Below, piece after piece: positions 51,668-63,800 of a stretch of DNA of 64,000 nucleotides; the stretch's first letter is position 1; every line of letters begins with the position of its first letter. The DNA lies in NCBI GenBank assembly GCA_963210315.1, contig OY723253.1, forward strand, positions 1,116,001 through 1,180,000. The letters run 5' to 3'. The notes under the pieces were generated by a model. It searched no databases. It saw only the letters and a program-made list of their open reading frames with translations, and had not been told where the DNA came from. The stretch comes from Rhynchopus euleeides. Lineage: Eukaryota > Euglenozoa > Diplonemea > Diplonemida > Diplonemidae. A program made the position numbers and the translations under genes.

Positions 51668-53634
51668 GTGTCCCCCACCCCGGCACCTTGCGGGAAGCCT
51701 TGGCCTGGGTTGGGGTGGGGTAGTGGGTGTAAACATGGGGGGATGATGAAGGGCATGATCACAACTCTCAAGAACCAAAAGAGGGGCAGGGCTGTTGCCT
51801 TTTGTGGAGGAGGCGCCAAAGCCTGGGGCAAAAAAAAAGCAAAAAAAGCAAAATATCCCGTAGCCTTGCTGCAAGAGTTTGTCTTGTGTTGCCCAAAAAA
51901 AAGGTGATTCCCTACCCCCCCTGATCACGCCAAAAAAAGGTGATGGGGGCCTTCGCTCAGAAATGCAGAGAAGTGAGAAATGGTGAACTGCCTCACAAAC
52001 TGGCTGCAAAGTGACACAGTTTGACACACAGTGGCACAGAGCGAAGGCCCCCGATAAAAATGCATCAGGCAACCACGTGTATGCAGGGCAGCTGAGACAT
52101 CAAAATATGCGATTTTGCAAGACAGATCTGTGCAGGGCAGCCGTCCCCGACACCCCACCGCATCGCCTCTGCCGAACCAATCGGACCCCTCTGGCCTATT
52201 TTTGTGAGAGAATTGCGCGCTTCGACACGAGAGGGAGGGGAGTGCGGTGTGGAGGGATCTGGACCCCCCACACACCCAGCCCCACAGGGCACACGACAGG
52301 GCACACACCCAAGCAGGCGACGACGGGCCACAGCGCGCCGTGCAGAGAATCCGCAGATCGAAATGCCACAAAGAAGCCCCCCTCCCACACCCCCAAGACG
52401 AAGCGCATCGTATGAAGCCCACGCAGGCAGTGGCAGAGACGGAGGATGCCAGGTTGATTTGAAGGCCGCGCTGTGAGGTGTGGTCCGCCCTCGGAGGCTG
52501 TACTCCTCACAGTGCAGGGGGGGGGGGGCAGGGCTGTAAATAAGGTTTGGGGGTCAGGAGTCGGGAGTCGGTTATTTACAGTCACCTAAGGTACCTGGGG
52601 TGGGGGGCTGGGGGGGACGGGCGGTCTCAAACCCTACTCAATCCTGCACGCATCCTGTAGTACGGCCACCTCTGCCGTGGAGAGTCCCATGGACCCTCCA
52701 GCAGTCGCCCACCATTCGGTCAGGGCGGACTGACTCGGCGCTTGCGGGGTCTTCCCGCGTGCGAGGTGGTCCGCGAAGAAGCACGCGACGCACAGCGCCA
52801 TGTTGGCTGTCCCAGCCAACCCCCCACTTCGCCCGCAGCGCCCCACACGCTGCGAGCACCTCACTCACGGCAGCAGTATTTGGCTGCATAGCTCTCAGTA
52901 TTTCCCGTGCATGCAGCGCATGCATCCACAAATTTTGTGGATGCATCCACACACAGCCTGGAGCTCCGAAGCCCTGCATGCAGGCCTGCCTGCAGTGGAT
53001 GAATGCCTGTATGCCAAATCGAAAATCCATTTTTTGACATTTTCGGGCATCCCTGGATGCCGTGGATGCATGCATGGATGCATCCACACCATCCACGGCC
53101 CCACTGAGAGCTATGTTGGCTGTGAGTCAAACACTACTGCCTCTACCTGAGGCATGTTTTGTGTCGCAACAGTTGCGTGTGACGTATCTGTGTGGAGTGT
53201 GTGTGGTTGTGCACGTGTGCGCTGCGGTATGATCAACCACCTGATGGGGGCGGAACACAACTCTTCTTGGGAGCTGCCAGGATCTGGCAAAAGGGGCGGG
53301 AAAGGGGCGCCGTATTCACAGCAGTGGTTTGGCAATGAACTCACCCCAGTTCAGAGACCGGTAATGAAGAAGATGACTGGGAGGCACACACCATGTCCCA
53401 CCCAGCGGGACCCCCACACCCCCACCCACCCATCGGGACCCCCCCTCCTCGGGTGTTCCAAAAACCCTTTCTTTTGAATATTTGGAGTCTGTGCGGATCG
53501 CAGTGGGGTCATTTTGGCCATGGGGTGCCTAATACCGCACATTCCCTAAGGGAAGCAAGGCAACCCTCCCAATCCCAAAAAATCCGGCGCGAGTCGGGAG
53601 TCGGCCTTATTTACACCCCTGGGGGGGGGGGGGG
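51668..53634. other. Intergenic region
   Basis: No gene supported. It contains a G-run (52515-52528), and at 52900-53100 several GGATGCATCCA-type palindromes (TGCATGCATGGATGCATCC). A minus-strand frame at 52634-52864 ending VAVLQDACRIE reads plausibly as protein but lacks context, a start or a splice partner; it could be a gene remnant. Confidence 0.45.
51705..51724 (-). promoter_or_regulatory. Probable trans-splice acceptor of the DUF3626-like gene
   Basis: On the minus strand an uninterrupted C/A/T-rich tract, ACTACCCCACCCCAACCCAG, ends 37 bases before the chosen ATG. It supports this start over the upstream in-frame codons. Confidence 0.45.
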
Positions 53635-54785
53635 TAGGGGGGGTCAAATGGGGGTGACAAACACGATTTTTCAAAAAACCGGCGCAGAGGCCCCAAAGCC
53701 CCCGTAAACCCTCCAAACCCCCCCAGATCGGTCCGGAAACCCATCGAACCCCACTTTTCCACCATTCCGGGCACCTCAGGTGCCCGAATTGGGGTACCTA
53801 AATTTTGTGCCACCGTTTGGTACCGTACAGTGCCACTGTGTGGGAGGTTGGAAAAGAAAATGCCCCAACACACCACATCTGAGGGTTGCAATGCATGTTG
53901 CTTGCCAACCACGTCATCCGGTGGGTGTCAGGCGCTATGTAGGTGGCATTAGCCAGGTCTTCGATGTGTTCTGGCTTGTATATATACCTCCCTGCCTGCG
54001 GCACAGGCACTGCCTTTGTCCCCCACACCAGCCACAGAGAGCGTATTGTACTCGGTCCACGGTTGCTGATTCATTGTGATGCGTTGTATCCTCGAGTGAA
54101 CGTCACACACTAGTGGCACCACCACCCGCCATCCGAGAGCTGTATTGACTTTGCGCGCTTCCGTTGTATTCACCTCGCCACGCATATTGCACCGTTCAGT
54201 ACCAGTGCTCTTGGGCCAGGCAAAGTAGACCGCAGCAACTACCAATTCTGGCACAATGGGTACCACGACAGCGCACTTCATGTGTTCCCGGAATGTACAG
54301 CTCGTGTTGCAACAGTCGTTGTCAACACATCCCGGTTGTGGAGCACTGCTGCACAGGAATCACACGACCATCTGGACTGTTCCGTACCTACAGGCAGCCT
54401 CCCGGTGCATGGTGGCAGGGAGGTATATATACAAGCCAGAACACATCGAAGACCTGGCTAATGCCACCTACATAGCGCCTGACACCCACCGGATGACGTG
54501 GTTGGCAAGCAACATGCATTGCAACCCTCAGATGTGGTGTGTTGGGGCATTTTCTTTTCCAACCTCCCACACAGTGGCACTGTACGGTACCAAACGGTGG
54601 CACAAAATTTAGGTACCCCAATTCGGGCACCTGAGGTGCCCGGAATGGTGGAAAAGTGGGGTTCGATGGGTTTCCGGACCGATCTGGGGGGGTTTGGAGG
54701 GTTTACGGGGGCTTTGGGGCCTCTGCGCCGGTTTTTTGAAAAATCGTGTTTGTCCACGTAAAAGGGTGGCATTTGACCCCCCCTA
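53635..54785. mobile_element. 1.15-kb foldback element with ~365-bp inverted arms
   Basis: The left arm 53635-53996 and right arm 54414-54785 are near-identical inverted copies (outer ends TAGGGGGGGTCAAATG, inner ends CCTCCCTGCC); the loop is 53997-54413. G-runs flank it on both sides. The arms differ only slightly near the outer end (GGGGTGACAAACACG against a version with TTTTACGTGGAC). Both arms contain TATATATACCTCC near the loop. The loop holds a minus-strand frame (MKCAVVVPIVPELVV...) of doubtful status. No transposase is encoded. Confidence 0.9.
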
Positions 54786-54948
54786 GGGGGGGGGGGCATC
54801 TCAAGAAGCTGAGAGGCACACATCGCAGGGCATCGTGGTGGGGCCACGAGAGAGAAGAAGAGGGTGGAGGGGGCTGAAGGCTAGCTTTTGCCCCTCCCCC
54901 TGCGAGTGTTGCGGGGAGGAGGCCCTGGGAAGAGAAGGCTCGTGGGGC

Positions 54949-56549
54949 TTAAAGCAAGTCGGGCCACTTGTCCAGAACGGCGTCCTGCAGGGAGGCGAAG
55001 AGGGCCTCGGTCTTGTCGATCTTCGGGAGACGCGTCTCGGTCTGTCGGTGATATTTTTGTGTGGTTTTGCAAGGTTGGGCTCCCTGATTTTCCAGCAGGG
55101 GTTAGAGCATCCGGGCAAGCCACACACCCCCCGTCCCAATTTCACAACAACACGCTGCCCAAAGAATGTTAAATGATGTGCGGGGCAACGAGACAACCCA
55201 CCCCCATCTGCGCATCTCAATATTCCGACTTTTTTCTGAACAGCATGCATGGCCCATCCCCACACCACCCAACCCGCTCATATTTGATGATACTGCCTGG
55301 CGTTTCGAACGCTGGTTTTGCATACCTCCTTCAGACCCTTCAGGATGCGACCCGCCTTGGCAGGGTTCGACTCCATCAGAGCCTCGTGCTTGAGGCGCAC
55401 CTCCGACACGGCGTAGCTCATCCTCCGGGAGAATTCAACAAACAGCTCAAACTCCTTCAGCAGCTGTGCGGTGAAGTCCTTGAAGGATACCTTGAAGGCG
55501 ACGGAGGACACCTTGGGTGGTGCACGCAGGTGCTGCAGCAGCAGGACCGCGGCAGTCATGGGGTCTTCATCGTCGGCGTTCTGCTTGACTGACAGCTGGG
55601 TCGTGGGGTTGGTGCTGTCGTCGATGAAGAGCGGGGTTGTCAGAGGGCCCTCCTCCCCAGCGAGCAGCTGCAGATAAGGCTTGAGAAGCCCCGACATCAT
55701 CCACGGCTCGTCGGCGGTGGATTCGCCCATCCACTCCTTGCCGCCGATCTTGATGAAATACCCACCCACGCAGCTCTCCGGTGACAGGGCGAAGCACTTC
55801 ACCATCTGCGGGGCATGCGCGAAGTCGTCTGTCGCGAGCAGCTCCGCAATGGGGTACCAGTTCCCCTGCACGCTGACCTTCATCTCGAAGGAGGCGGGGG
55901 GGAGGTCCTCCTTCCTCGAGGACAGCTTCTTCATCATGGCGGCACGCTCCTCAGGGGACACCTGCGACACAGTGCGCTCCTGCTTCTTTGCAGGCACCTT
56001 CTTGCCGGTGACGGAGTGGCTGGTGGAGTATGCGTTAGAGCTGCGGGTCATCTTGCTCCCTGCTGTCTCCCACTTGGCGTCTTCGGCCTTCTCGCGCCGC
56101 TTGAGGTACTCCTTCTTCTCTTCGAGGGACATCTTGTCCACACGCTGCTTGCCCTGCAGCGTGTGTTTCGACACGGCGACCTGGAACCCCTCGTCATCCT
56201 CCCCGCCAGGGTTCAGCAGCGCCTGGCGCACTGCGTCATCCTCGCGGTCCTTCTGCGGGGTGCGCAGCTTCAGCACCTTGTTCTTGCCCTTCTTGGGGGC
56301 ATCCTGTGCTGGGGCAGGCGCGCCCTCGTCCTCTCCGGCAGATGCGTCGTTGGCTGGCGCAGCCTTGTCTGCGGGCTGTGTCTTCTTCGACTGGGTCTTC
56401 TTCTTCTTCTTGTTGCTGCGCTGGGCAGACCCAGAGGTCACGGCCTCGTGTGCAGTCGGAAAGAACTGTGTGACGAGGTATCCCACAATAGCAGCAAACA
56501 CAGCAAGTGCAGCGTACCACGACGCCCCCACCTCCACTGTCTCAGCCAT
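54949..56549 (-). CDS. Uncharacterised membrane-anchored basic protein (two exons)
   Basis: Exons 56549-55326 and 55041-54949 join in phase 0 to 438 residues; the 284-nt intron runs GTATGC...CGACAG. The second exon adds 30 residues ending VLDKWPDLL. Residues 11-31 (WYAALAVFAAIVGYLVTQFF) are a membrane helix, followed by KKKKK and a long charged, Lys/Ala/Pro-rich cytosolic stretch with a coiled-coil-like EEKKEYLKRREKAEDAKWE. About 230-400 looks like a folded domain (WYPIAELLATDDFAHAP, GGYFIKIGGKEWMG, FKDFTAQLLKEFELFVEF). An ER-membrane location is plausible. No family is recognised. The acceptor CATGCAACAG ends 15 bases before the ATG; a large TIR element begins 64 bases upstream of it. Confidence 0.7.
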
Positions 56550-56639
56550 CGCTACCCGCCTTCCTGTTGCATGGGTAGGTTGTAGAGAGGGGGGGGGTGA
56601 CGTGCGGGCATTCACGGTGGGCTAATGAAAAAAATAGTA

Positions 56640-57290
56640 CTATAAATAGTGACATGTCGACTATAATAGTCACTATATAGTTGACATGTCGACTATTATA
56701 GTCACAAAATAGTCGACATGTCGACTATAATAGTCACTATATAGTCGACATGTCGACTATTATAGTCGCAAAATAGTCGACATGTGACTATAATAGTCAC
56801 TATATAGTCGACATGTCGACTATAATAGTCACAAAATAGTCGACATGTCGACTATTTTGTGACTATTATAGTCGACATGTCGACTATAATAGTGACTATA
56901 TTTAGTGACATGCGACTAAAATAGTGACTATTATAGTCGACATGTCGACTATATTGTCAGTAAGTGCTCAGTATGCAGTGACCACTTAGTTCTATGTGGA
57001 CATCGAAGTCCACTAAGTGTCGAGTAAACGTCCGGGACATGTCACTAAGTGTCCAGTAAAACGCTTTTTTGGCCAGTATATGGCCGGAACTGCGACTATA
57101 TTGACTGACACGCAACTAACATGTCAGTATTATAGTGGATGCGCAGTCAACATGTCAGCATTTACTGAACATGTCCACTATTATAGTGTACGCATGCACA
57201 CATGTCCAGGATATAGTGAACATGTTCACTATAATAGTCACTATTTTAGTGACATGTCGACTATTATAGTCACTATTATAGTCGACATTG
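56640..57290. repeat. Left array of GTCGACATGTCGAC / TATAGTCAC palindromes
   Basis: Alternating units of GACATGTCGAC, TATTATAGTC, ACTATAATAG and ACTATATAG. Every unit is close to its own complement, so the array can fold into many cruciforms. Toward 57000-57250 the units decay (ACATGTCAGTATTATAG, TGCGCAGTCAACATGTCAG). It is followed at 57450-57570 by two copies of AAACGGGCAGCATGCCGTTC. Confidence 0.9.
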
Positions 57291-59331
57291 TCTGTGACCA
57301 GTCTGCAAGTTCATGCCAAGTGCAATACTCAGCACTCTCAAGGCTCGCCGCCCAACACGAATTGGGAGACGGCCCCATATGAGTGGAGCGGTTCCACCTT
57401 TGGGAGACGCCTTGGCGCTTTTCCCTAGTGAACGAGGTGATCCCAAGGTAAAAATGAGTAAACGGGCAGCATGCCGTTCCACATTTTTCCCTCGTGAGGG
57501 CGACCCCCTTGCAACGCAAGGTGAAAAATGAAGAAACGGGCAGCATGCCGTTCCACATTTTTCGTCACTGGGTTGGCCCTCGATCAACAAACGAGAGCGC
57601 ACCACAAGTCTCGGCATTATCTGCCTTGAGAACCTCTGCATGGACAGGAACCGGAAGCCCCCTGTGTAGCGGAGTGCTTCAGCAGAGACGAATATGTCGT
57701 CACGGTGGCGCTTCAGGCGTGTGCCGAGCTATATGTCGGCACACACCTTCCCAGTGGCGCTCCAGGCATTTGCCGAGCTAGTGTATTGTATCAACTGTTA
57801 TAATAATAATGAGAAAACATCCATGGGTAAGCAGGGAAAACCCTGCTGTGGGGGACAGAATCGACGTGTTTCTTTGAAGAAACAACAACCTGCGGGTTAC
57901 CGCTGGGGCCGATGTCCAAAGGGGCGCAACACCACAGGGGGTGCCACACCGCTTGTCTTGGGAAGTTCTTCACCTTTGGTGAAGGCGGAGTGTTCATATA
58001 AGCAAAATTTACGTACACAAGCAGCGCTCAACCATACACCAGCAAACCAAGCAGGTAGCTGCCGAAGGATCGGTTCGTGCACCTGAGTCTGTACTCTATC
58101 TGATCTATTCCGGCTTTTCATGCTTGTCCTTTCAGACCGGAGGTCTCTCTCTCAAGGCATATAGTCATTCTCCCTTTGCCACAGACCAGTGGGAGTATGT
58201 TTATGTGGAGTCACCTAGAGTCACAGTTATTCGGTGCCACCACGAGAGAGAGTCCAGATTCAGACCGTGTGTCATCCTCTTCCACGGCCAGGCAGAGCTT
58301 GCGCGGGGGCAAGATGGCTGAGTTGCCGGGCGTCTACAGATGCTCCACACACACGACGAGCGCCAGCAGGAGTACTGGTTTCCGACCGATTCCCGACCAC
58401 CTCTAATTCCACAAGGGCGCAGGCAGCCATATGGGGGTTTTCATTCCATTCCCAGACATCCGAACATAGTCACCTAGGGGGGCCACCACGCAAGGCCGCT
58501 GACATGCACAGTCTCACGCCGCTTTGTGTACGTAAATCTGCACCCAAAGTTGCCCTGCCCCACCGCCCCCCAACCGCCCGGTAGGTAAGACCCTCGGGGT
58601 GCTGCATCCCCATCATCGGGTCACCTAAACTTTCGGCAAAAAAGCACTCCGTCTTGAACTTTAAAAATCTGAAAATTCTGAAAAAGAAAAGCAGCGCAAA
58701 GCAAGGCAACAAGGGAACAATGCGATGGGTGGGGGCACGAGCTTGCACAGGGAAGGGCCGGGGCCGGGCAGGGTCGGGGTTATTTTAAATAGCTGAAGAA
58801 TCAGCCATGGTTCTGAGCAATGTCAAGAACATTGCTCTTTGTATTCACTCTTTTGACATACTGGTAACAACATGTCAATTTCGACACACGTCTGTACTTC
58901 GCCCACGAAATGACCCAAACTTCGTGTGCTTCATTTTTTGGGGCCGTCTGTGTGATGCCAGGATCGAAGGTCTCAGTTTTTCGACGATTTCCTTCGAAAA
59001 TGAAAGGTTCCAGACCACAAGGACCAGATTTTGGGGCCAGATTTTTTTTGAGGTGAATTTTCACCAAGGCCAAAACGCCAAACTCGCGGGGCCGTTTTAG
59101 CGCGTTTTAGGCCTCAAAACAGGCTCAAAACTCAAAAATTCCTTCGAAATTGGGCTCAAACGTGCAAAATGGACCCATCCGAAAAAAAAATCGAAAAGGG
59201 TCCCCCTATACAGGTCGACTATTATAGTGGTCTCATAGTGGCACGTGCGACTATTATAGTCGCATGTCGACTATAATAGTCGACATGTCGACTATAATAG
59301 TGACTATTATAGTCGCATGTCCACTATAATA

Positions 59332-59660
59332 CCGTATACGTAAATATTATGGAACGTAAATATTATGGAACGGGCCCATTTTTGGCCGGTCCGTTCCATA
59401 ATATTTACGTTCCAAAATATTTACAGGGCCAGTTGGGGACTCGGTGGTGAGGACGGCTTGCGTCAGGAATCGCGCGAAAAGTGCACGAGTAGGTCCCGTC
59501 AGGGACTCTGCATGCCGTCCGATCACCTGGTCCAAGTCCCCGAGTCGCAGAAAGCCCTGTAAATATTATGGAACGAAAAAAATCTGGAACGCCAACCCAC
59601 CAGCGTTCCAAAATATTTACGTTCCATAATATTTACGTTCCAAAATATTTACGTATACGG
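59332..59660. mobile_element. Miniature TIR element with TA duplication, copy 1
   Basis: 329 bp. The ends read CCGTATACGTAAATATTATG and its complement; the dinucleotide TA flanks both sides. The interior includes GGGACTCGGTGGTGAGGAC. The TAAATATTATGGAACG unit is repeated several times in both directions near the ends. TA duplication is typical of Tc1/mariner-type mobilisation (family knowledge). Confidence 0.85.
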
Positions 59661-59883
59661 TAGTCACTATTTTAGTGACATGTCGACTATTATAGTGACT
59701 ATAATAGTCGCATGTCCACTATTATAGTCACTATTATAGTGGACATGCGACTATTTTACTTACATGTCGACTATAATAGTTGACATGTCCACTATTTGTC
59801 ACTATGTGTCCACTATAATTTAGATTGTGTCCAGTATGTGTCGAGTGAGTCGGAAACATTAGTCACCATCCCATTTCCATATA

Positions 59884-60196
59884 CCGTATACGTAAATATT
59901 TTGGAACGTAAATATTATGGAACGTAAATATTATGGAACGCTGGTGGGTTGGCGTTCCAGATTTTTTTCGTTCCATAATATTTACAGCGCTTTCTGCGAC
60001 TCGGGGACTTGGACCAGGTGATCGGACGGCGTACAGAGTCCCTGACGGGACCTACTCGTGCACTTTTCGCGCGATTCCTGACGCAAGCCGTCCTCACCAC
60101 CGAGTCCCCAACTGGCCCTGTAAATATTATGGAACGGACCGGCCAAAAATGGGCCCGTTCCATAATATTTACGTTCCATAATATTTACGTATACGG
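59884..60196. mobile_element. Miniature TIR element with TA duplication, copy 2 (inverted)
   Basis: 313 bp; the interior is the reverse complement of copy 1 with few differences. Flanked by TA. The two copies are 223 bp apart in opposite orientation. Confidence 0.85.
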
Positions 60197-60283
60197 TAGT
60201 ACTATGTGTTCAGTAAGTTGTCACTATATAGTGGCAATTTATAGTGCACAAAATAGTGATCACTTTTTCATTAGCCCACCGTG

Positions 60284-60856
60284 TTTTGGGGGACAAAACC
60301 AAGAGTATTTTCGTTGCGGGGCGCATGCCACTCACGGAAGTTGGTGAGAAGGATTCTCAGGATTCAGGCATGTGCAGCAACACATCAGGTGCACTCAGTG
60401 AGGAGGGCAAGGATCAAACATAGTGGGGGTGGGGTGGGGGGCTCGCAGCACACCCCGAGCCGAAGGGTTCTTGCGAAGCAGGCAACAAAGCGCATGCAGC
60501 CGTTTTGGCACCTCCATCACTTGTGCTCTGACCGCAGCATGTCAACACTGCAGGCTGGCACAGACACAGGGACAGGCTGACCCGATGATTACCCGGCAGG
60601 GCAACAGCATTGGCAGAGGTGTAGGCACACATTAGACTGGGTGCCACAGTCGGCTCCTTGTCAGGGGCACTACGGAACTTGCTTCCTGGGAAGGGTTAGT
60701 GAGCCCACCTCAGGTCGGTAGAACAACGCACGGCAACCCTGCGTGGTGGCCCGAAGGGGGCCAAGCAGTAGTGGCATAGATCGAGCATGGGACATATCGT
60801 GTCCCGTCATGAGCATGCCATGCGAGAAAATAGTGCACTGCGTGTCAGAGGTGGGA
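60284..60856. other. Intergenic sequence
   Basis: About 570 bp between the TIR element and the 3' end of the last gene. No gene or RNA recognised. Confidence 0.55.
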
Positions 60857-63800
60857 TCAGTGCTGCTCACACTGGGGGCGTGCCGTGAGTGGCGGGCGCC
60901 GTGTCTCGATGACTGAATCGTCATCAGCTGTCATCTCCTGTCGGATATGTCGTGCAGACCGAACATCGATGACACCGCACCCAGTCAGTGTGTTCCTCCG
61001 CCCCACATGCCTCGCCGTCTGGGCTGCTGCAGATGAATGCAGGGTCACAAGGCGCTGCGGCTGTGCTGCGGCTAGAGGGGAAGGCGCCGCACCAAGAAGG
61101 GGGCGCCACTCTGCGCTGCGCGCACCGAGTATCGGATCCACCCCAACACCCGCCCTCGCCTCCGCACACCCTGCCTGCGTCACAAACGCCGCATCGAACA
61201 GCACAGGTTTCTTCGGCACAACCTGACGTGGGCTGCTGCGTTGTTGTGTCTTCTCCTTTTTCTCTCTCTCACGCACTGTTGCGGGTGTTGGGCGATGCGC
61301 AGTACGTGGCCGCTGTGGCGGAGGTCGGGGCACGGCTTCCGGCGCCTCAACCACCGCCACAACCCCAGCCTCCGGGGCTGCCTTCTCCTCACCAGCAGCA
61401 GGGGACTCGGGGCCGAAGCTGAAGACAGGCGGCTTCTGCAGCACAGACAGATTCTTCTCCACCCGCCGCATCTCAAACACCTGGTTCCGCAGCGTGGGCT
61501 TGAAGATCTGCGCCACCTCGAAGGCACGTATGTGGTGCACCAGCTTCTCCCACCCCTCCTCTCGGATGCCCAGCAGCGTCAGTCGCTCCTCATCCCAGAA
61601 GCCCTGCCGGGTCAGGGTGACCTTCTCCATGCGGCTGACACACTCGTCCACCAGCTGCCGGGTGCGGCAGGCATCGTTCCCTGCAGGGTGCTTCTCCCAG
61701 CTACTGATCACCTGCATCCGATCCTTCGTGCGCTGCAGGCACTCATTCACATGCAGCAGGAAGTATGGGTCAGGCACGTGGCGGAGGCTGTGCAGCATGT
61801 CGGAACACTCCCCCACCTTTGGGATAAGCAGGTCGCGCATCTCGAGCGCAGGGTTCTCAACAGCTGCGTCCGCGACCTCCTGTGCCAGCTCCTCCAGCAG
61901 GAGGACCATGCGCTGCAGGCCTCCGGAGGCGCTCGTGATGCGGCCTGCGAAGTCGAGGCAGGACTCGATGGTGGCCCGCTCGCCACACTCCTGCTCCACG
62001 ACACGATCCGACCCCAAGGGGGTCAGGGGGGACACCGGTGTCCGGAAAGACGCAGTGGGCCTCAGCTCCCGCAGGCTGGCGGCGGTCAGCAGCCCCGGTT
62101 GGGATTGGGTGTCCTCCAGCGGGCTTTCATCAGCACACTCCATCGTGGAAGCGTCGAGCTCGTTCAGCGTGCTGCGTATGTCCTCAAAGGTGCGCGAGGG
62201 GTGGGGCTGGGTTGGGCCCTGCTGCGGCGTCGCCTTCTTCTCGATGTCGGCGATGAACTCCCTCACACGCTTGGCGACGTCGAGGGTCTCCGTCTCCGCC
62301 CTCCGCACCGCCTCAAGCTCAAGCTTGTTGGAGAGGGCACGCAGCACGGCATTCGAGTCAGCGAGGCTCTGCAGGTGGTAATGCTTGTGGACGGATTCCA
62401 GGGCGCTGCGCACGCTCAGCATCACCTCGCGCAGCCTCCTCCAGCGCACGGTGTCCCAGTCGTCCGCACCTGCCTTGGGAGACCTGGTGGGGCTGGTCCT
62501 CAGGTAGTACTGCTTCTCTTCGTTGATCTCCACATTCACCCGTTCCAGGATGGGGGAGTAATGGTCGGCCTGCTCCTTCAGCAGCATCTCGGGTCCCGAC
62601 AAGAAGCGTTCCAACGGCAGGCGTAGGGCACGTGGCATGGTCTCGGGGGTGTCGCTGTCGTCGGTGCCTTGTGTGTTGATGCTGCCGGCCATAGTGGCTT
62701 CCTGCCCCTTTTCGAGCTGCTGCTCTGGCTGCATGAGGAGCGTGCGCACCTGCCGCAGAGCATGCAGGCGGTGCAGCGAGTTGCGGGCCAGATTCAGCTG
62801 CGATGGGTGGGTCCCCTTGACCTGAGAGAGGGCGAGCCGGAGCTCCCGCTTCTTCTTGATCATCTCCGAGTCGAACCTGTAGGGGTCGAGGCCCTCCAGG
62901 TGGCACCGCAGGCGATGCAGCTGCTCGTCGATGCAGACGAGGTCCAGCGAGTAAGAACCGTAGGGGCTGGATGCTCGCTCTGCCGGCTCTTCGTTCCGTT
63001 CGCACCGTTGCTCCTCCGTCACAGAGATGAGGCTTCGCAGGTCGATAACGGCGTGCTCTGCGTGTTCAAAGACAGTGGCGGTTTCATGGCAGATGTCGCC
63101 CAAGGCTGCAATCGCCTCTGCTCTCCGATGCCCGTCTTCCAGGGAGAACACCTCACGCAGCGGACGCTCGTCCACTACGAGTGCGGCCACCCCCTCGAGG
63201 AGTTTGTCTGCATGCAGGTTCAGCACACCCCAGCCCTCGGCGTGGTCCTGCACCCGCTTGTTGAGGATCTCCGTGAACGTGCGGCGGAACTCCGAGAGGG
63301 TGTTGTTCATTGCAAGGAGGTCGTCGAGCACCTCGTCGGTAATCTCGTCGTACTCAGTGGAGAGGCTGGAATGCGAGTCGGAGTCTGAGCTGTCGACGCT
63401 CACATCCATGGTGCAGTCCCGCTGGAAGGATTCCTCCACACCCCCGGACTCCCGCATGAGGGACTGATCCAGCGGGGTTTCCTTCCGCCGCACCATAGAC
63501 CCCGTGAGATGCACGCCAAGCTCCGCCAGCTTCCGCCCCACCACACCCATCAGCCCGGCAACCCTGCGCGCCACAGACGCGTCTATTTCCGGTATCTTCG
63601 GAGTCGGAGACACACACTGCCGCTGCGCCACACGCTCCTTCGCAACGTTAAATGCAACGGTTTTCCGGAGGGTATCCCTGATCTTCGACATCCTGTTGAC
63701 AGAGACACCCCGCACAGGCCTTTCAGGCTCGCTCACAACCATGCTGGTCAGACGCTTCATCGACATCATAGGCGACAGGACAGAGGCAGACGCACAGGGC

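Larger units (their letters stand above)
59217..60263. repeat. Right array of GTCGAC palindromes, interrupted by two miniature elements
   Basis: Same unit types as the left array. Two ~320-bp elements sit inside it, at 59332-59660 and 59884-60196, each bordered by TA. Confidence 0.9.
56613..60283. mobile_element. 3.67-kb TIR element rich in GTCGAC palindromes
   Basis: The 20-bp ends are perfect inverted copies: CACGGTGGGCTAATGAAAAA at 56613-56632 and its complement at 60264-60283. The target duplication is unclear (at most TT). Palindromic arrays occupy both flanks (56640-57290 and 59217-59330 plus 59660-59880); the middle (57290-59210) is unique-looking sequence and a diverged family-R block, without a transposase ORF. 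It contains two smaller TA-flanked elements. It lies directly upstream of the gene starting at 56549. Confidence 0.85.
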
